From positions 30,250,481 to 30,314,480 of the forward strand of contig OX424561.1 in NCBI GenBank assembly GCA_949152475.1: 64,000 nt of DNA, in the 5' to 3' direction. The DNA is from Terebella lapidaria. Its lineage: Eukaryota > Annelida > Polychaeta > Terebellida > Terebellidae. Positions 34,686 through 46,010 of this stretch are shown here, piece after piece (the stretch's first letter is position 1; each line of letters opens with the position of its first letter). The position numbers were made by a program, and so were the translations under genes. The notes beneath the pieces are model-generated. The model made no database searches and was not told the origin of the DNA. It saw only the letters and a program-made list of their open reading frames with translations.

Positions 34686-34740
34686 TTGCTTTGCATTCTG
34701 GGAACGTGAATTTCCATCGGCTCCGCCATTTTGACGTTTT
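34686..34740 (+). promoter_or_regulatory. Second TTTGCATTCTGGGA promoter-like motif
   Basis: TTTGCATTCTGGGAACG is followed by CGGCTCCGCCATTTTGACG. The first part repeats the motif at 31623, and GCCATTTT is a YY1-like core. Such combinations are common at metazoan transcription starts. No exon is identified downstream. Confidence 0.25.
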
Positions 34741-34965
34741 TCAGACGAGCTGACCGTTTTGCGTAATTTTCTCAAACCTAACACATCGATTTATGCATTA
34801 TATATCTGTGGAATATTCAAAGGTTGCCATCAAATCGAGAGATTTTATGTCAAGGACGAAGAAAATCCTCATTTGAAGTAGGTGAACAAAGGTTTATATG
34901 CCAAAACGGGCGTCGATAGGTTGGCATGAAACCTCCATAAAAAGTCAGCACATAGACATGTAGAG

Positions 34966-34987
34966 GGTTGGGGGCTTCGCCCCCAAC
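34966..34987. repeat. Short GC-rich hairpin
   Basis: GTTGGGGGC and GCCCCCAAC form a 9 bp stem around a 3-base loop, resembling a fragment of a foldback-element end. A single isolated hairpin. Confidence 0.6.
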
Positions 34988-35141
34988 GCTCTAATGTCAA
35001 AAATATGAGCTGGATTATCAGTATGATCTGTGGTCGCCTCCTTTAATTGTATACATTAGTTTCCAGTGCAATGTGTCTTTTCCGCCCCATGTCTGTACGT
35101 CTCGTCCACAAGCATTGGGGCCCCTCTGGCCTCGTCGATGA

Positions 35142-35426
35142 ATGCTCCTGTCCTTTGTGCATTTTCCCTATGTGTGGTGCAACCAAATCCTCGCAGTGCG
35201 CAACGCAACACACTTTGTATTGGCCAAAAAGTGGCCAAGTTTTGTATTGGCCAAGTTTTCCCTGTTCCTGGATTACCCATGGAAACTGAGCTGGGCCTTT
35301 TGGGTGTGGTTTGTATATGGTTGCCTCGATGTTCGGACCTTGTTCATGACATTCGGTGCCACAAAGGCAGCCAGCTGTGTCGTCAACTTATGCATGCCAG
35401 CAGTACTGGCCATTTTCATCTCATGA
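35142..35426 (+). CDS. Unrecognised hydrophobic ORF, weakly similar to M1a frame
   Basis: A 94-codon frame (MLLSFVHFPYVWCNQ...) has two hydrophobic stretches: LSWAFWVWFVYGCL and, at its end, CVVNLCMPAVLAIFI. The segment FMTFGATKAASCVVNLCMPA resembles FQMTCGRGKTVGCVVITCNY of the M1a frame in spacing and key residues (F.MT.G..K...CVV..C). A donor-like GTAAGTAC lies at about 35480. An overlapping 165-codon frame (35066-35563) in another register makes the reading uncertain. No known family. Confidence 0.25.
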   Translation: MLLSFVHFPYVWCNQILAVRNATHFVLAKKWPSFVLAKFSLFLDYPWKLSWAFWVWFVYGCLDVRTLFMTFGATKAASCVVNLCMPAVLAIFIS

Positions 35427-35563
35427 AGCATGGATTGTTCAGTTATATATACAAGTTTCCTCTATTCAACCACTTTTCTTGTAAGTACAATACTGATTAC
35501 AAGTTGTTTTGCCTTACCGTGCCTGATACGTTACGGAAATGTTGCAGTTGGAACATCATCTGA

Positions 35564-36430
35564 TGATGCGAGACACACTACATCAGCCACGTCACTACAC
35601 GGATAATACCCTGGAAAAATCGTGGCACCATTGGATTCCCTTGTAATCTTTCACCACGTATTTGAAATTGCTCGCCGACTGTTTATTCTTCCAGAACACA
35701 AATTTGATTCAAATTTATCAAACTCAGCGTGGTTAGAATATAATCTGCTAATATACTTTTTTATGGAAGATTTTGGGTTCACGCAAAAATGCAAAACACA
35801 CTGGATCTATAAAATACTTTGTGAAAGTGCTTGTATTGCAACTATCCCGCTGGGCTCAGCTTTTGTCCCACTGGGCCCAATTTTCACCCCGCCGATACAT
35901 TTGCTACTTATGACATATTGGTCATAATCATGATCATACCTAGGGGATGCACATCCTGCACCTTACTCCTCAAAACAGCCAGACCAGTGGAAGTTGCCAC
36001 AGGGTTATGGTTCGATGCGGATCTCTGCTTCCGAGTGCCACGAAAGCCATTGATCAGTTGATCCACCAGGGCCATCGTGCACTATGGATGTCTGAAGCTT
36101 GTATGCAGTTGATGGTTGTGCGACTCATTTCTGCAGAATAGGCATTACAGAGCGAGCCAGAACAGGTACTCTACTCATTTATGTTTTTTCCTGGTGGTGG
36201 CATCTGCATCTGGTCCGCCTTGTCGACCCCCGTTCGACAAGGCGTACTGTTGATAATTTTTTTTACAATTTTGGGACTGGGACCTCAGCACGTGTCTTCA
36301 ATGTGATACCTTCGAAGAATGCAGTTGAAGGAAATGGACGCCTTTCTCCTCCTTCCAAGCTGCTGCCATAAGGCCACCTTTCTGCAGTACCTTTACCTCC
36401 CCACACATGCGGACGTTTCATGGCTTGAGT
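35564..36430. other. Unassigned DNA with several open frames
   Basis: Frames of 60-100 codons (for example 35622-35927 and 36099-36371) have no recognised domain. GC content is slightly higher than in neighbouring repeats, and nothing here matches the repeat families defined elsewhere in the window, so it may be older single-copy DNA. Confidence 0.3.
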
Positions 36431-37183
36431 TTGATTTGCTTTGATTTATTTTGACACCAGAAAATCACACAAATATAGTACAAGTAGACATACATATACA
36501 AAATTATACAATGAATAGATGGATGACACATATATAGTTAGTTTATGATATACCTGGGCCATGGATTACATACAAAAGTCTGAGGACTTATTTCCAGTAT
36601 GGTCCATTTGCTCCAGACAAGATGTGGACGGAAGGTTGACACTTTACACGTAAAAAATACTGAATGTTTTGGATACAATGAAAGATATACGATAAAAATA
36701 GAACAATTGTAACTACAATTGTTGTTTTATGTACACCGTATTTATGACTTTTACCTAGTGCATTACGTAATTGTTGTTTTGATCCAAATGAGCCCGAGAC
36801 AAAAGAAATTGTTTGACACCCTTTTTGAACGCCTGTTTTGACCTATGACTTTTGACTGAGTTAGGAAGTAGATTCCATGTTTTTACACCATGATATGAGA
36901 AGTTATATTTAGCCATACCTTGTACACTAGGAATTACATAATTGTGTTGTGAAGTCCTAGTATTATGGTGGTGGATACTGCTAATTTTGGTGGAATTGTC
37001 TAGAAGATACGAGGGAGCCAACCCATTATAGATAGAGTACATATGATTGGCCATTAGCTGAAATGCGCGATCATTGGTTTTTAACAATCCAACTTTATCC
37101 AACTCATCTTGTCCAATGTGGGTTCTTGGGCTAAGGTCTAGAATAATGAGAGCTGCTGGGAATCCACTGCGGTTTCGACGCAT
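36431..37183 (-). pseudogene. LINE ORF2 C-terminus and 3' region (CR1/L2-type)
   Basis: The minus-strand frame (coding part about 36755-37140) reads DKVGLLKTNDRAFQLMANHM, YNGLAPSYLLDNSTKI, HHHNTRTSQHNYVIPSVQ and then GVKTWNLLPNSVKSHRSKQA and FKKGVKQFLL. These are the ordered C-terminal blocks of CR1/L2-type reverse transcriptases. The frame is intact for about 130 codons and then ends, with an AT-rich 3' region to about 36431. The RT core is absent (5' truncation, usual for LINEs). It is a different family from the L-unit LINEs. Confidence 0.85.
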
Positions 37184-38110
37184 GGTTCCACAGGCATACA
37201 GGCTGTCAGCAAAGGAGGTCGGTCAGCAGTTGAGGGCTGGTAAAAAAGTTGCCCATGTAGAATGTCACTATTCAGGCGCATCTGATCCTTGGCAAAACTG
37301 GCTCCAAGGTTGGTCTCCGTCCAAATACGGGACTGCACCAATGAAATGCCCTCAAGACAAATATGCCTTGCTTTCTAGTTGGGTATATATACCAGTGTCA
37401 TATCTCAATAACGAAAGTTTTTAAAACTTTATTGGATATTTTTTTTTCGCGCTCATAAGCATGATAAATACCCAGCAGACTAAAATTTTAAATGCATTGG
37501 TACAGGAACCTTTGCTGCTGATTTCTCATATACATGGAAAAAGTTATATCTAATGCAAGTTACAATCATGTGTACCTTCAATACCAAATTGAGCATATTA
37601 AATATAAATATTCCTGTAATATGTAATATGTGGATGACCCCATGATACTATACGAATTTCATGTAATAAATAAATGACAATGTACATATACATGTAGTCA
37701 TATACATGGAACAAGTATCTCATGCAAATTACAATCCTTTCTAATCTCCAATACCTACGGAAGCCCTTAGAGGCCAGATAATGAAAGGTGTGAAAATATA
37801 TTTATCGCATGAGCACCGGTCGGCTGATAAAGCTGCTGAGATCGTACGCACCACACTCAACCACCGAATTCCAAATATATTCTAGTGGTGCCAACATGCA
37901 TTTCAGTATGATACTGCTTTACATCCGAGTCATTTAATGACATGAACTGTGTTGTTTTGACTACGGTTATATTGTTTATTCGTAAGTCATAACATGTACG
38001 TCACAATTTATTATTGACCATAGGTCTAGAGACGTTGTAACCAGCGCATAGATAACTTTATATAAGCGATTGTATACAATATTATAATCATGAGGACAAT
38101 ATTACGTTTA
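37184..38110. other. Unassigned DNA with a diverged direct repeat
   Basis: TCATATACATGGAAAAAGTT at 37528 and TCATATACATGGAACAAGT at about 37700 begin a diverged direct repeat of about 60 bp spaced 170 bp apart. The plus frame through 37424 is not recognised. Confidence 0.4.
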
Positions 38111-38211
38111 AAATAATAAACTGTTACTGAGGCGATATACACGATATCATGCCGAGCGTAAGCGAGGCGTAATGATCGTGTATATCGCCGAGGGGTGACA
38201 GTGTATTATTT
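38111..38211. repeat. Near-perfect palindrome, 101 bp
   Basis: Arms run AAATAATAAACTGT...GGCGATATACACGAT and back ATCGTGTATATCGCC...ACAGTGTATTATTT, with a few mismatches. The loop contains GAGCGTAAGCGAGGCG. It could extrude as a cruciform. A GCGATATACACGAT stem with a GAGCG/GAGGCG loop looks like the end hairpin of a dispersed foldback element. Confidence 0.9.
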
Positions 38212-39190
38212 GTCATACATACCAAGTAAAACCGATTGTTTTTATTGCCAAAAACGACCAGTACCTCCTCAACTAATGTGGAATAGTCCTCATATCGCCC
38301 CTAGAACGGGATATGAACAATGGGCTCGCCCGTCGCGCTTCACTTCAGCAAGGCCTGTACATGTGAGACATACGTCTGCTCCACACGTAAGAGCAATACA
38401 TAACCTAAACTAGGTACCTGGTATCGACACCATATTTATGTTCTATATCCTGGATATGATGAGGGAATGAATTTCCTTTGTTGACACAACTCTTAGTAAT
38501 GCCATACAAGGCTATGAACGTTAAATTTGTCGTGCGCCTTCTACATGCAAATGATAGATTGAATACATCTAGACTGATCATTGATACTTATATCACCAAC
38601 CCTCCTGTTTGGTCGCTGCTTTGACATCTATCGTCAAATGGAAATGGGTTCAGTATGAGCATCACAAACATATATTACAATATGGTATCTATATAATTCT
38701 GCCTCGACCCACAGTGTGTGCCGTGAACCGAATTAACTTTCGGCAATGATGACAATGACTCAAGCAAACAAACACGTGTTGTTGTTGTTTTGGTATACAC
38801 AGTTTGTACACTTGTAGTTGTTGTTGGCTGGTTCCACGCACGAAGGCGCAATATCGCCTCGTGGGATTTTTCATATGACACCCTCTCTCTAGGTATGTAT
38901 TTGATAAATTTCTCACATATAATATACTTGTACGCTTGTTCCTTATGTTACCAATAAATATTGTTGCACATCTAATCTTATAATACATGATATATCCCTG
39001 TTCTACTTGGAGTGTCATATTTTGATATTTTTACACATAATAATAGAAACTCCTCATTTCAAACTATGCGCTATCATTTTATACATTAAAACCAAAAATG
39101 CACTCTCCTCAGCCTCAGAAAGACAAATTTATATCATATATATACATATATCTAGGCCCACATAACATATATCTCTGTTTCAGCATGTTT
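38212..39190. other. Unassigned DNA
   Basis: No gene or repeat boundary supported. A 109-codon minus frame (38689-39018) has no motif I recognise. Confidence 0.3.
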
Positions 39191-39192
39191 AC

Positions 39193-39650
39193 GAACGGTC
39201 TGTCAGAGTTCAGCTGTATTACACGTTATCTATCATGTAACCTGCAACACCTAACCAGGATGTCGAGCGCCAGTTCCTGCTAACTTTCTGTGGACAATCT
39301 ACCCAACTTTTGATGCTAATTAATGTTAATATCGGGTAGAGTGTCACCTTTTCATTTGATAAGGTAACAATCGGACACTAGTTAGAACATTGACATTTGA
39401 CTCCCGGGTGTATGTCAGTTCGAACAGTCTGATCATAGTTCAGCTGTATTACAAGTTAATACCATGTAACCTGCGACACCTAACCATGATGTTGAGCGCC
39501 GCCGATTCCTGCCAACTTTCTGTTCACATTCTGTCCCACTGTTGATGCTAATTTATGTTAATGTTGGATATACTCACTGTCACCTTTTTCATTTAATAAA
39601 GTAGGAATCTGACACTTCAATCTGAAAATTGACCTGTGACTCCCCGGTGT
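39193..39650 (+). repeat. Two tandem copies of a 229 bp unit
   Basis: GAACGGTCTG at 39193 and GAACAGTCTG at 39422 begin two diverged units sharing TCAGCTGTATTAC, CATGTAACCTGC, CACCTAACCA and TGATGCTAAT. A third start follows at about 39640. A single copy, interrupted by M2, lies at 45270-45790. Confidence 0.8.
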
Positions 39651-39654
39651 ATGT

Positions 39655-39880
39655 CAATTCATATCAGGATTGCACCCCGTATAGACACTTGAGATTTATT
39701 TGCCAGACAATATATGCTCAGTGTTTCGTCTGGCTCGTCCTTAAAGACGTCTGGTGTTTGTCACCTGGGAGTTTCAGATGTGATTTGCTTTTTGTGAAAG
39801 ACAGTGGGTTATGTCGTTATTACCCTATAATTATGTTAGCACGCTCTATTACGCTTCATTCTAAAAATGGTTGTGGGGAC
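39655..39880 (+). repeat. M1a module, copy at 39.7 kb
   Basis: GAGATTTATTTGCCAGACAA, TATGCTCAGTGTTTCGTCTG and AGACAGTGGGTTATGTCG match the other M1a copies. It follows the 229 bp tandem unit, as at 45.8 kb, and has no LINE behind it. Confidence 0.8.
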
Positions 39881-40540
39881 GAATTTTCGCACATTTTCGA
39901 TCATATATAACATTAAAGTTACATAGCAATAATGGTTAGCATATTCTTGATGATATAGCACCAATAGATCCTTTAAACCACACCCGGATGACCCCGCATT
40001 GAAGTTTGAACATATTGAAAAACTGCACGTTGTGAACGAATTGTTTACATTTGCGCAAACGTAAACAAAGTAACGTGTTGACATTTATTGCCGTTATCTT
40101 GGACATACATGATTCAAATTGAATACCATGGGTTCCATGGGTTATTATACAGCTCACATGTGTGAAGTCCAATCAAATCAGAACAAATAAGCTGTATTTT
40201 TCTTGTATTTATTATGTTTTAGTAGCACTGCGTGGAAACGGTTTTGCACGAAAAAACGTTGACTCTCAATGTAAAATTTTGACGAATTTGAGTTTGAAGT
40301 GAGAAATTTTAAGTGTTCGTTCGTCTCGTAGGCATCTACTGATCACTTTCGCATGCAAATACAAAAACAGATTATGGCACTTTAAATATAATCAGTAAAT
40401 AGTGGTTACGCAAATTAAATTATGGTTATGCAAAGTAACCATCAGTACAGCAGCAGGGGTTTGGTATGGTTACGCAGCGTGACCATGAATAGTGGAAAGG
40501 TTAAATTGACATTATGCGTTGGTGAAATTTTTCATAGATC
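39881..40540. other. Spacer with an R6-like patch
   Basis: 39990-40075 (GAAGTTTGAACATATTG, TGTGAACGAATTGTTTACA) matches, in reverse complement, 62440-62510 and more distantly the ATAAACGAATTGTTTGAAT stretch at 40600 and 46545. Otherwise unassigned; it does not align with the corresponding 46.0-46.5 kb spacer. Confidence 0.4.
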
Positions 40541-43500
40541 AATACCTGCAAAGACGACCTCATGTCCATGCAGTAGAGCTCGAACATATGAAAAAATCCA
40601 CGATATAAACGAATTGTTTGAATTTACGATAACAAAGTAATACATATGAATTGGCACGTCTGCAAAATTCTGAAAGCCAATATTCCGGTTTCATCACCAA
40701 AATATACCATTTATAATAGTGCTCTTTCACACAGAGCACTGAAAGTCTGATATCGTGACAACTGACTATTTCAGAAAATATCTAAACCAATAATGTAATG
40801 ATAATGGAATACAAGGTTGACTTGAGTCACACGTGCATAATCCCCATGAACGCCCAAAAACACTCCCACGTTGCATAATGCCATGCTGGTTAAATACTAG
40901 TCCATATAACCGGTAGTCTCAAGTATCAGGGACTAGACGAAACCAAGCAAAAACACTGGAAGAGAAACAAATGTGAAACGTGGGGTTTCTCGCAACAACG
41001 GGGTAATATGATACCCGTTAGACGTAATACAGATAAAAGTAGCAGTGGCTGAGGTTCATTTACATCTAAATCCAATTTAAATTGATAATCATAAGACTCA
41101 GCTTGCAAACTATAGCGTATAGTACACAGCTCCTTGGGCACCTATCGTTCATTGTATCGTTGTGATAGTGTTATTGGGACGGTACATACAAAGAAATTGC
41201 CGAACCCTCCACATTGCTTGTCGCTAAAACACCAAAGCATTGTCGTTGAAAACAAATAGCGCCGTCGATATGTACAGAACGTTATAGAATGTTCAATTAG
41301 AGAGTATTTGAAGATACTCTGCAAAGATAAAAACTGCAAACCACTTTTCACCAATAACTAATTAAATACAATACTAACTATATAATATCGTCCCACGATA
41401 CAGGTGAGTCATTTTTTTATCCCCATGGCCATTGAACGTCAGGGTTAGACACTTCCCTTGGGCTATGAAACTCTTCAGAAAACAGACATTGTGTCCACTA
41501 TATCATAGGAACTTTGGTGTGAAGAAGAGCCACGTTCAATTACACCAGAAACAATGAATTATGCTATCACATGACACCATTGGATTATTTACACTCAACG
41601 TCATTGCCGTTTTACGACACTCATAAAAGCCCCAGTGTCATGATTTTCGAGTATCAAGAACCACGGTGGCTAGGCGTTACGCGTTATAAAGGGAGTGCCG
41701 CGTAAAATCGTGAGTATTACGCATTATTCGTGAGGAAATGACACAGGAAACGACATAGGTCCCCATTTCAAATGAGGAAAATCAATGAAAAAGTTCAGTT
41801 TCTTCCTAAAATTTTGTTTCTACGGAACATCCCAATGAGCAAACATTGCGTATGCTACAATGAATTACTTGTATACATCGTTATATTTACGAAAATGGAC
41901 ACACAGTTCGTGACAACACCCGCACGCTTGCGACTCGTTTGTGAAATATCATCGGCTATCAATTGAAACCAACAAAGTGCATGTCGGTAAATCATAGAAT
42001 GCTCGGAGAAATATTTCTTTATTGTTACACAATGCAACCAGTTGTTTTAATCGAGTATTCTATGAACTGAGAAGCTTTTCATGGTTTACGCGTATCAGCC
42101 TGAGGGAGAAAATCTGCACACGCGTTACAGCATGAGGAAACATGTGAGCGTTGTCGGGGATAGTAGAGCTGATAATGCATACACATAGATTTTTAAATTT
42201 GATTTGAGGCTGCACAATGTCCAGTACTGACGATACTTCTCACTTATCATTATCCTCCATATGTTCCTCCCAATCTTCATAAATCTGAATTTGGCAATAC
42301 TAAGAGTTTTTCGTGTCTTTTACACAGAAGCTCACCAAGTGAAAACATTATCTTTTGAATGGGAATTTATTCTATCAATTGAGCAGTAAAACTGGAGAAA
42401 AATTCGCATTAAAAAGAGAAATATCCCAATCTCAACATAATATTTACTCATGTACATACGCGTAAAGCCCTCACGCAAATCGCGTAAAGTATAGCAACTA
42501 AACAAATGATACATTCAACCTAGATTCGTGCCGGTTGCGACCATTGTGAAACATTTTGAAGAGAGGCACGAGTGAAGCCCATACTTTCAATATCACAGAC
42601 CTGTCATTCTATCTACATTAATGCCGATACATAACATTTTCAACCCCAAAACCGGGTAGAGCGATTGTCGAAGCAACAATGACAGATATTGTGCAGCCGA
42701 AGGTCTGTCTGCCCTGGCTTATTTCTTTCATTTAAATTCTCAACAACAATCATGAATATGTGTAATGTTCCGTGCAAACCCAAATCCGACATTTCAAAAT
42801 GGTATAGTTAGTGAAATTGTATGTTTTTCCTGCTGGGATCAACCACAGGCTGCCATTTCCTCACGAATAACGCGTAATACTCACGATTTTACGCGGCACT
42901 CCCTGAATAACGCGTAACGCCTAGCCACCGTGAGAACGTCATAGTTCTGGGAAAAAATGTTATTTCATCCCACGAGCAAGACTGTGTGTAACCATGGTTC
43001 CTCCATTAAATCAGTTCAGGCGGACGTAAGCAAACAATATCATTAATCTGTCACTACAAAAAAGCAATGGGTTGTGGAAAGCTATTCGATTCGATGACCA
43101 CATTGATCACACATATTGACAGTTATTAATATTCGTGAGGCATTAAAACTAGGCAGCAGTTTTCAGACTAGCTAGGTACTTCAGTGACCATAGTCGAAAG
43201 ATCTGCGACTAGCTCTGGAATAGCAAGCGAAACAACCAACATCCTTACCAGCACACTGTATGCTGGCAATATGATTCAGCTACATAATTCAGCAACATAA
43301 TTCAGATTGACTCAAGAAAAATTTCGATCATCACTTTCGCCATTTTTTTTGTCGATTTCCAACCCTAGAGGATTCTGTGTTTATCTTTATTGCAAGTTGC
43401 ATAGCATGAGCTATGAATGATCGTAAAACGATTTTGCTGTATTTTGAATTATATACCATACTGTAACATACTGTGTGCGGAAAACAAGTGTATGAGACTT

Positions 43501-44366
43501 TGTATTCCAAAAATAGTATTTGAAGGCACTATTACATCATCAATATCTAATTGTATTGATGTTGAAGCCTACTTGAAACAAATAAGACAAGGCTTGGTTT
43601 GAGAATACATTACACATTTCAGAATAAAGCATGTAAATGTTGGGTCTATTGAACAACTATAGCTTACCGTATTCACTGTTTTTGATGGATAGGTTGTTCT
43701 GTATCAATTGATCAATTTATTCAGGAAATGAGGCACGACATATTTATAAAGTGAATACTTTTTTACAATAACATGTGAGTGCTACTGACATTTCCAGAAG
43801 AGTCCATAAAAGCTTGAGAAGATGTACTTTATAGAGAAGTATTTTATGATGTTATGTGAATTTTTCATCGATATTTTATTGATATTTCTATTTCATGTAC
43901 ATCTTGGTCGTGTGATTACTTGATCTAGTGATATCATGGAACAAGTAACCCCCAGCAATAGTAACGTGGCATTCTAAAAACTGGTTTCCACTGAGGTACG
44001 ACATTGTGTCCAATAAGACTGAATTAAGCAACCTTATAGCTAGTGCTACGAATATCACTTGAAGGCAAAGACAACAATCTGGAGTCTGTTGTCGCCATGG
44101 TAAATATCAGCTGTCTCGCCAATGGTACTAGATCTGTCGCAAGACATATCGCCTAATTCAGACTTCGTCCTGAAAATTGCTCGAATATTTATTTTAACAA
44201 AAAATACCTGTATAAAAGCGAAGATCCGATCCCTATGTAAGATACACCATTGCAGTGGGTTTGCAACATAGGTATCAACCTATTACTTACAACACAATGA
44301 AATTTTTATAATTGTAATTAAGTGTTAAAATCGATCTGAACAAAAACCAAATGTACAAAATGACAT
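40541..44366 (+). repeat. Segmental duplication copy I (contains R3)
   Basis: Colinear with 46475-49650, with shared runs such as CCACGATATAAACGAATTGT, AGACACTTCCCTTG, TCAGTTCAGGCGGACGTAAG and GGAGTCTGTTGTCGCCATGG. This copy contains CACGGTGG transposon 2, absent from copy II; copy II has inserts absent here. Preceding blocks (39.4-39.9 and 45.3-46.0 kb) are also parallel. The divergence indicates an old event. No gene recognised within. Confidence 0.85.
41662..42932. mobile_element. CACGGTGG-type DNA transposon 2 (1271 bp)
   Basis: TIRs of about 80 bp, CACGGTGGCTAGGCGTTACG at the left and its complement at the right, contain GCGTTAT, TTTTACGCGGCACT and AATAACGCG-type words. The direct repeat AGAAC flanks at 41657-41661 and 42933-42937. 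The paralogous site at about 47870-47890 and the relative at 31408-31430 are uninterrupted, confirming the boundaries. The interior has no long frame, so it is non-autonomous. Interior and TIRs differ from transposon 1 except the terminal 8-9 bases and the AATAACGCG theme. Confidence 0.92.
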
Positions 44367-44370
44367 GTAG

Positions 44371-45226
44371 CAGTGCTCCAGACTAACATTTTTCTGCACT
44401 TGCCCTCAGGGCGACTGGGTTCAAAATTTACATGCCCGCCAGAATTTCAGGAAGCCTTGCATTATTGTGGTATTAAAATTAAAATTGTATATTCTATTCT
44501 ATGTACTGTTTATTTCTGAATGTTTACACTTCATTGAATTTAACCAATCAATGCTTGATATTTTTTTAGATATGACTATGAGAGTATAAATGTATGAATA
44601 AATCAAAACCACCCATTGTGTTTGGATTTTTATTGATTTGAACACTTATATGAATGGGTAAGTATCAACTTCAAGGCAGAGAACACTGAGCAACAGAACA
44701 CTGGGTAACTAGTTATGTCAAACATGATCATACAACAACTCAATTACTGTATTTAGGCCTTCTTGAACGAGGCCCCTGCCTCCACCAGATCTCCAGTGAC
44801 CTTTCAGGTTTGAACTGTGACAGAGGCTCTCCGTTTATTGATAACCTCATGAACATCGCCAGTGGTTTTGGCCTGAGAGATGCCCGCCAGTCCCTTTTGA
44901 TGCGCTTCATGACAGAAAAACCACGTTCACAACATACTGTGTTGAGGGGGGGGGGGGGGGGTATGTGAGGACAATCTTAACAACCACGAGAAGATTGGGG
45001 AATCTGTCTTTTTTGCTAAATAACATTTCTTTGGGTATCCCACATTTATACCATCTTCATCCAGCATAAGTTTCAAGTCTGTCCATTCTCTCTTTGCTGC
45101 TTGGTCATCATAGTTCAAATTCTGCGACGGCAGCTTGAACTGAGTTGAGAGCACATTCAGCTGATCAGTGGCAAACACAGAAAGCTCTGTGCTGTCATCA
45201 TGTGGCCACTCAGACGAGTCCAATGA
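44371..45226 (-). mobile_element. Truncated hAT transposon
   Basis: The left end CAGTGCTCCAGACTAACATT resembles hAT termini that start CAGTG, and is followed by a GGGCGACTGG-type subterminal block. The minus strand carries the C-terminal part of a transposase (44740-45223). The right side stops against the GTAGAAATCAGACACTTGG stretch that belongs to the flanking repeat, so the 5' part of the transposon is missing. Confidence 0.75.
44740..45223 (-). pseudogene. hAT-family transposase, C-terminal remnant
   Basis: Read on the minus strand, the downstream part encodes VCCERGFSVMKRIKRDWRAS, then LAMFMRLSINGEPLSQFKPE and RSLEIWWRQGPRSRRPK before a stop at 44740-44742. CERxFSxMKRIKxDWRxxL...LxxLMxISxxGPxLxxFxPxxxxxxWW is the dimerisation region of hAT transposases related to ZNF862-like proteins. 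Upstream, 98 codons (MDSSEWPHDDSTELSVFATD ... AKREWTDLKLMLDEDG) belong to the preceding linker. A long G homopolymer at 44946-44962 breaks the frame between the two parts. Catalytic residues are not present in this fragment. Confidence 0.85.
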
Positions 45227-45269
45227 GGTAGAAATCAGACACTTGGTAGAACATTGACCTGTGACTCCC

Positions 45270-46010
45270 GGGTGTATGTCAGTTTAAACGGTCTGATCAT
45301 AGTTCAACTGTATTTCAAGTTAATACCATGTAACCTGCGACACCTATACCATCAACAAAGTAGCCTTTTGGCTTGTGATCAGGTACTTATGTACTTGTCA
45401 TATATCTATTCCATGGGGTTTGTTTCGGATTTCTAAATTATTTTCATAGGTTGTTGGGCAGTTGTATACTAATTCCATCTGGTGTACAGTAGAAACAACT
45501 ACATTCACCACACTGTCTGCCCCTGATGACGCCAGTGTGTCTTTTGATAAAGTAATTGGTCGGGCTTTGTTTCTATCGAAAAATGTTGTATGTTTGTCAT
45601 TGGAATCATCAAAATTTGGCTGTATTGGTGGTAATAGATCGATACTTACATACAAACTTACATACTAACAATGATGTCGAGCGATTCCTGCCAACTAACT
45701 GTTGACAATCTATTCCACTGTTAATGCTAATTATTGTTAATATTGGGTAGACCACCTCATTTTTCACTTGATAAGGTAGAAATCTGACACTTGGTAGACA
45801 CTGACAGTTCCCATATAGACACTTGAGATTTATTTGCCAGACAATATATGCTCAATGTTTCGACTGGCTTGTCCTTACAGACGTCTTGTGTTGTCCCCTG
45901 AGAGTTTCAGATGTGATTTGCTTTTTGTGAAAGACAGTGGGCTATGTCGTTATTATCCTATAATTATGTTAGCACGCTCTATTTATTCCAAAAAATGGTC
46001 GTGATGACAA
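45270..46010 (+). repeat. 229 bp-unit relative and M1a module, with M2 inside
   Basis: Parallel to 39420-39880: TGACTCCCGGGTGTATGTCA, TGTAACCTGCGACACCT | ATGATGTCGAGCG, then M1a from 45825. The bar marks the insertion of M2 copy c, contiguous at 39475-39500. Confidence 0.8.
45346..45666 (+). mobile_element. SINE-like repeat M2, copy c (longest)
   Basis: It begins TACCATCAAC, then GTAGCCTTTTGGCTTGTGAT, GGTACTTATGTACTTGTCAT, GTTGTTGGGCAG, TCTGCCCCTGATGACGCCAG, GGTCGGGCTTTGTTTCTAT and GGTGGTAATAG, and ends with a TACATACAAACTTACATAC simple tail. About 320 bp. It interrupts sequence that is continuous at 39475-39500. The tail and the 5'-truncated relatives favour a retrotransposed non-coding element. 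No typical poly-A is present. Confidence 0.85.

Noticed and set aside
35066-35563. 165-codon frame as a gene
   Set aside because: Overlaps another register with more protein-like content; neither has homologs I can name.
36755-37183. Host protein-coding gene
   Set aside because: The ordered blocks (GLAPSYL, HNTRTS, TWNLLP, FKKGVKQFLL) are those of a LINE ORF2 C-terminus.
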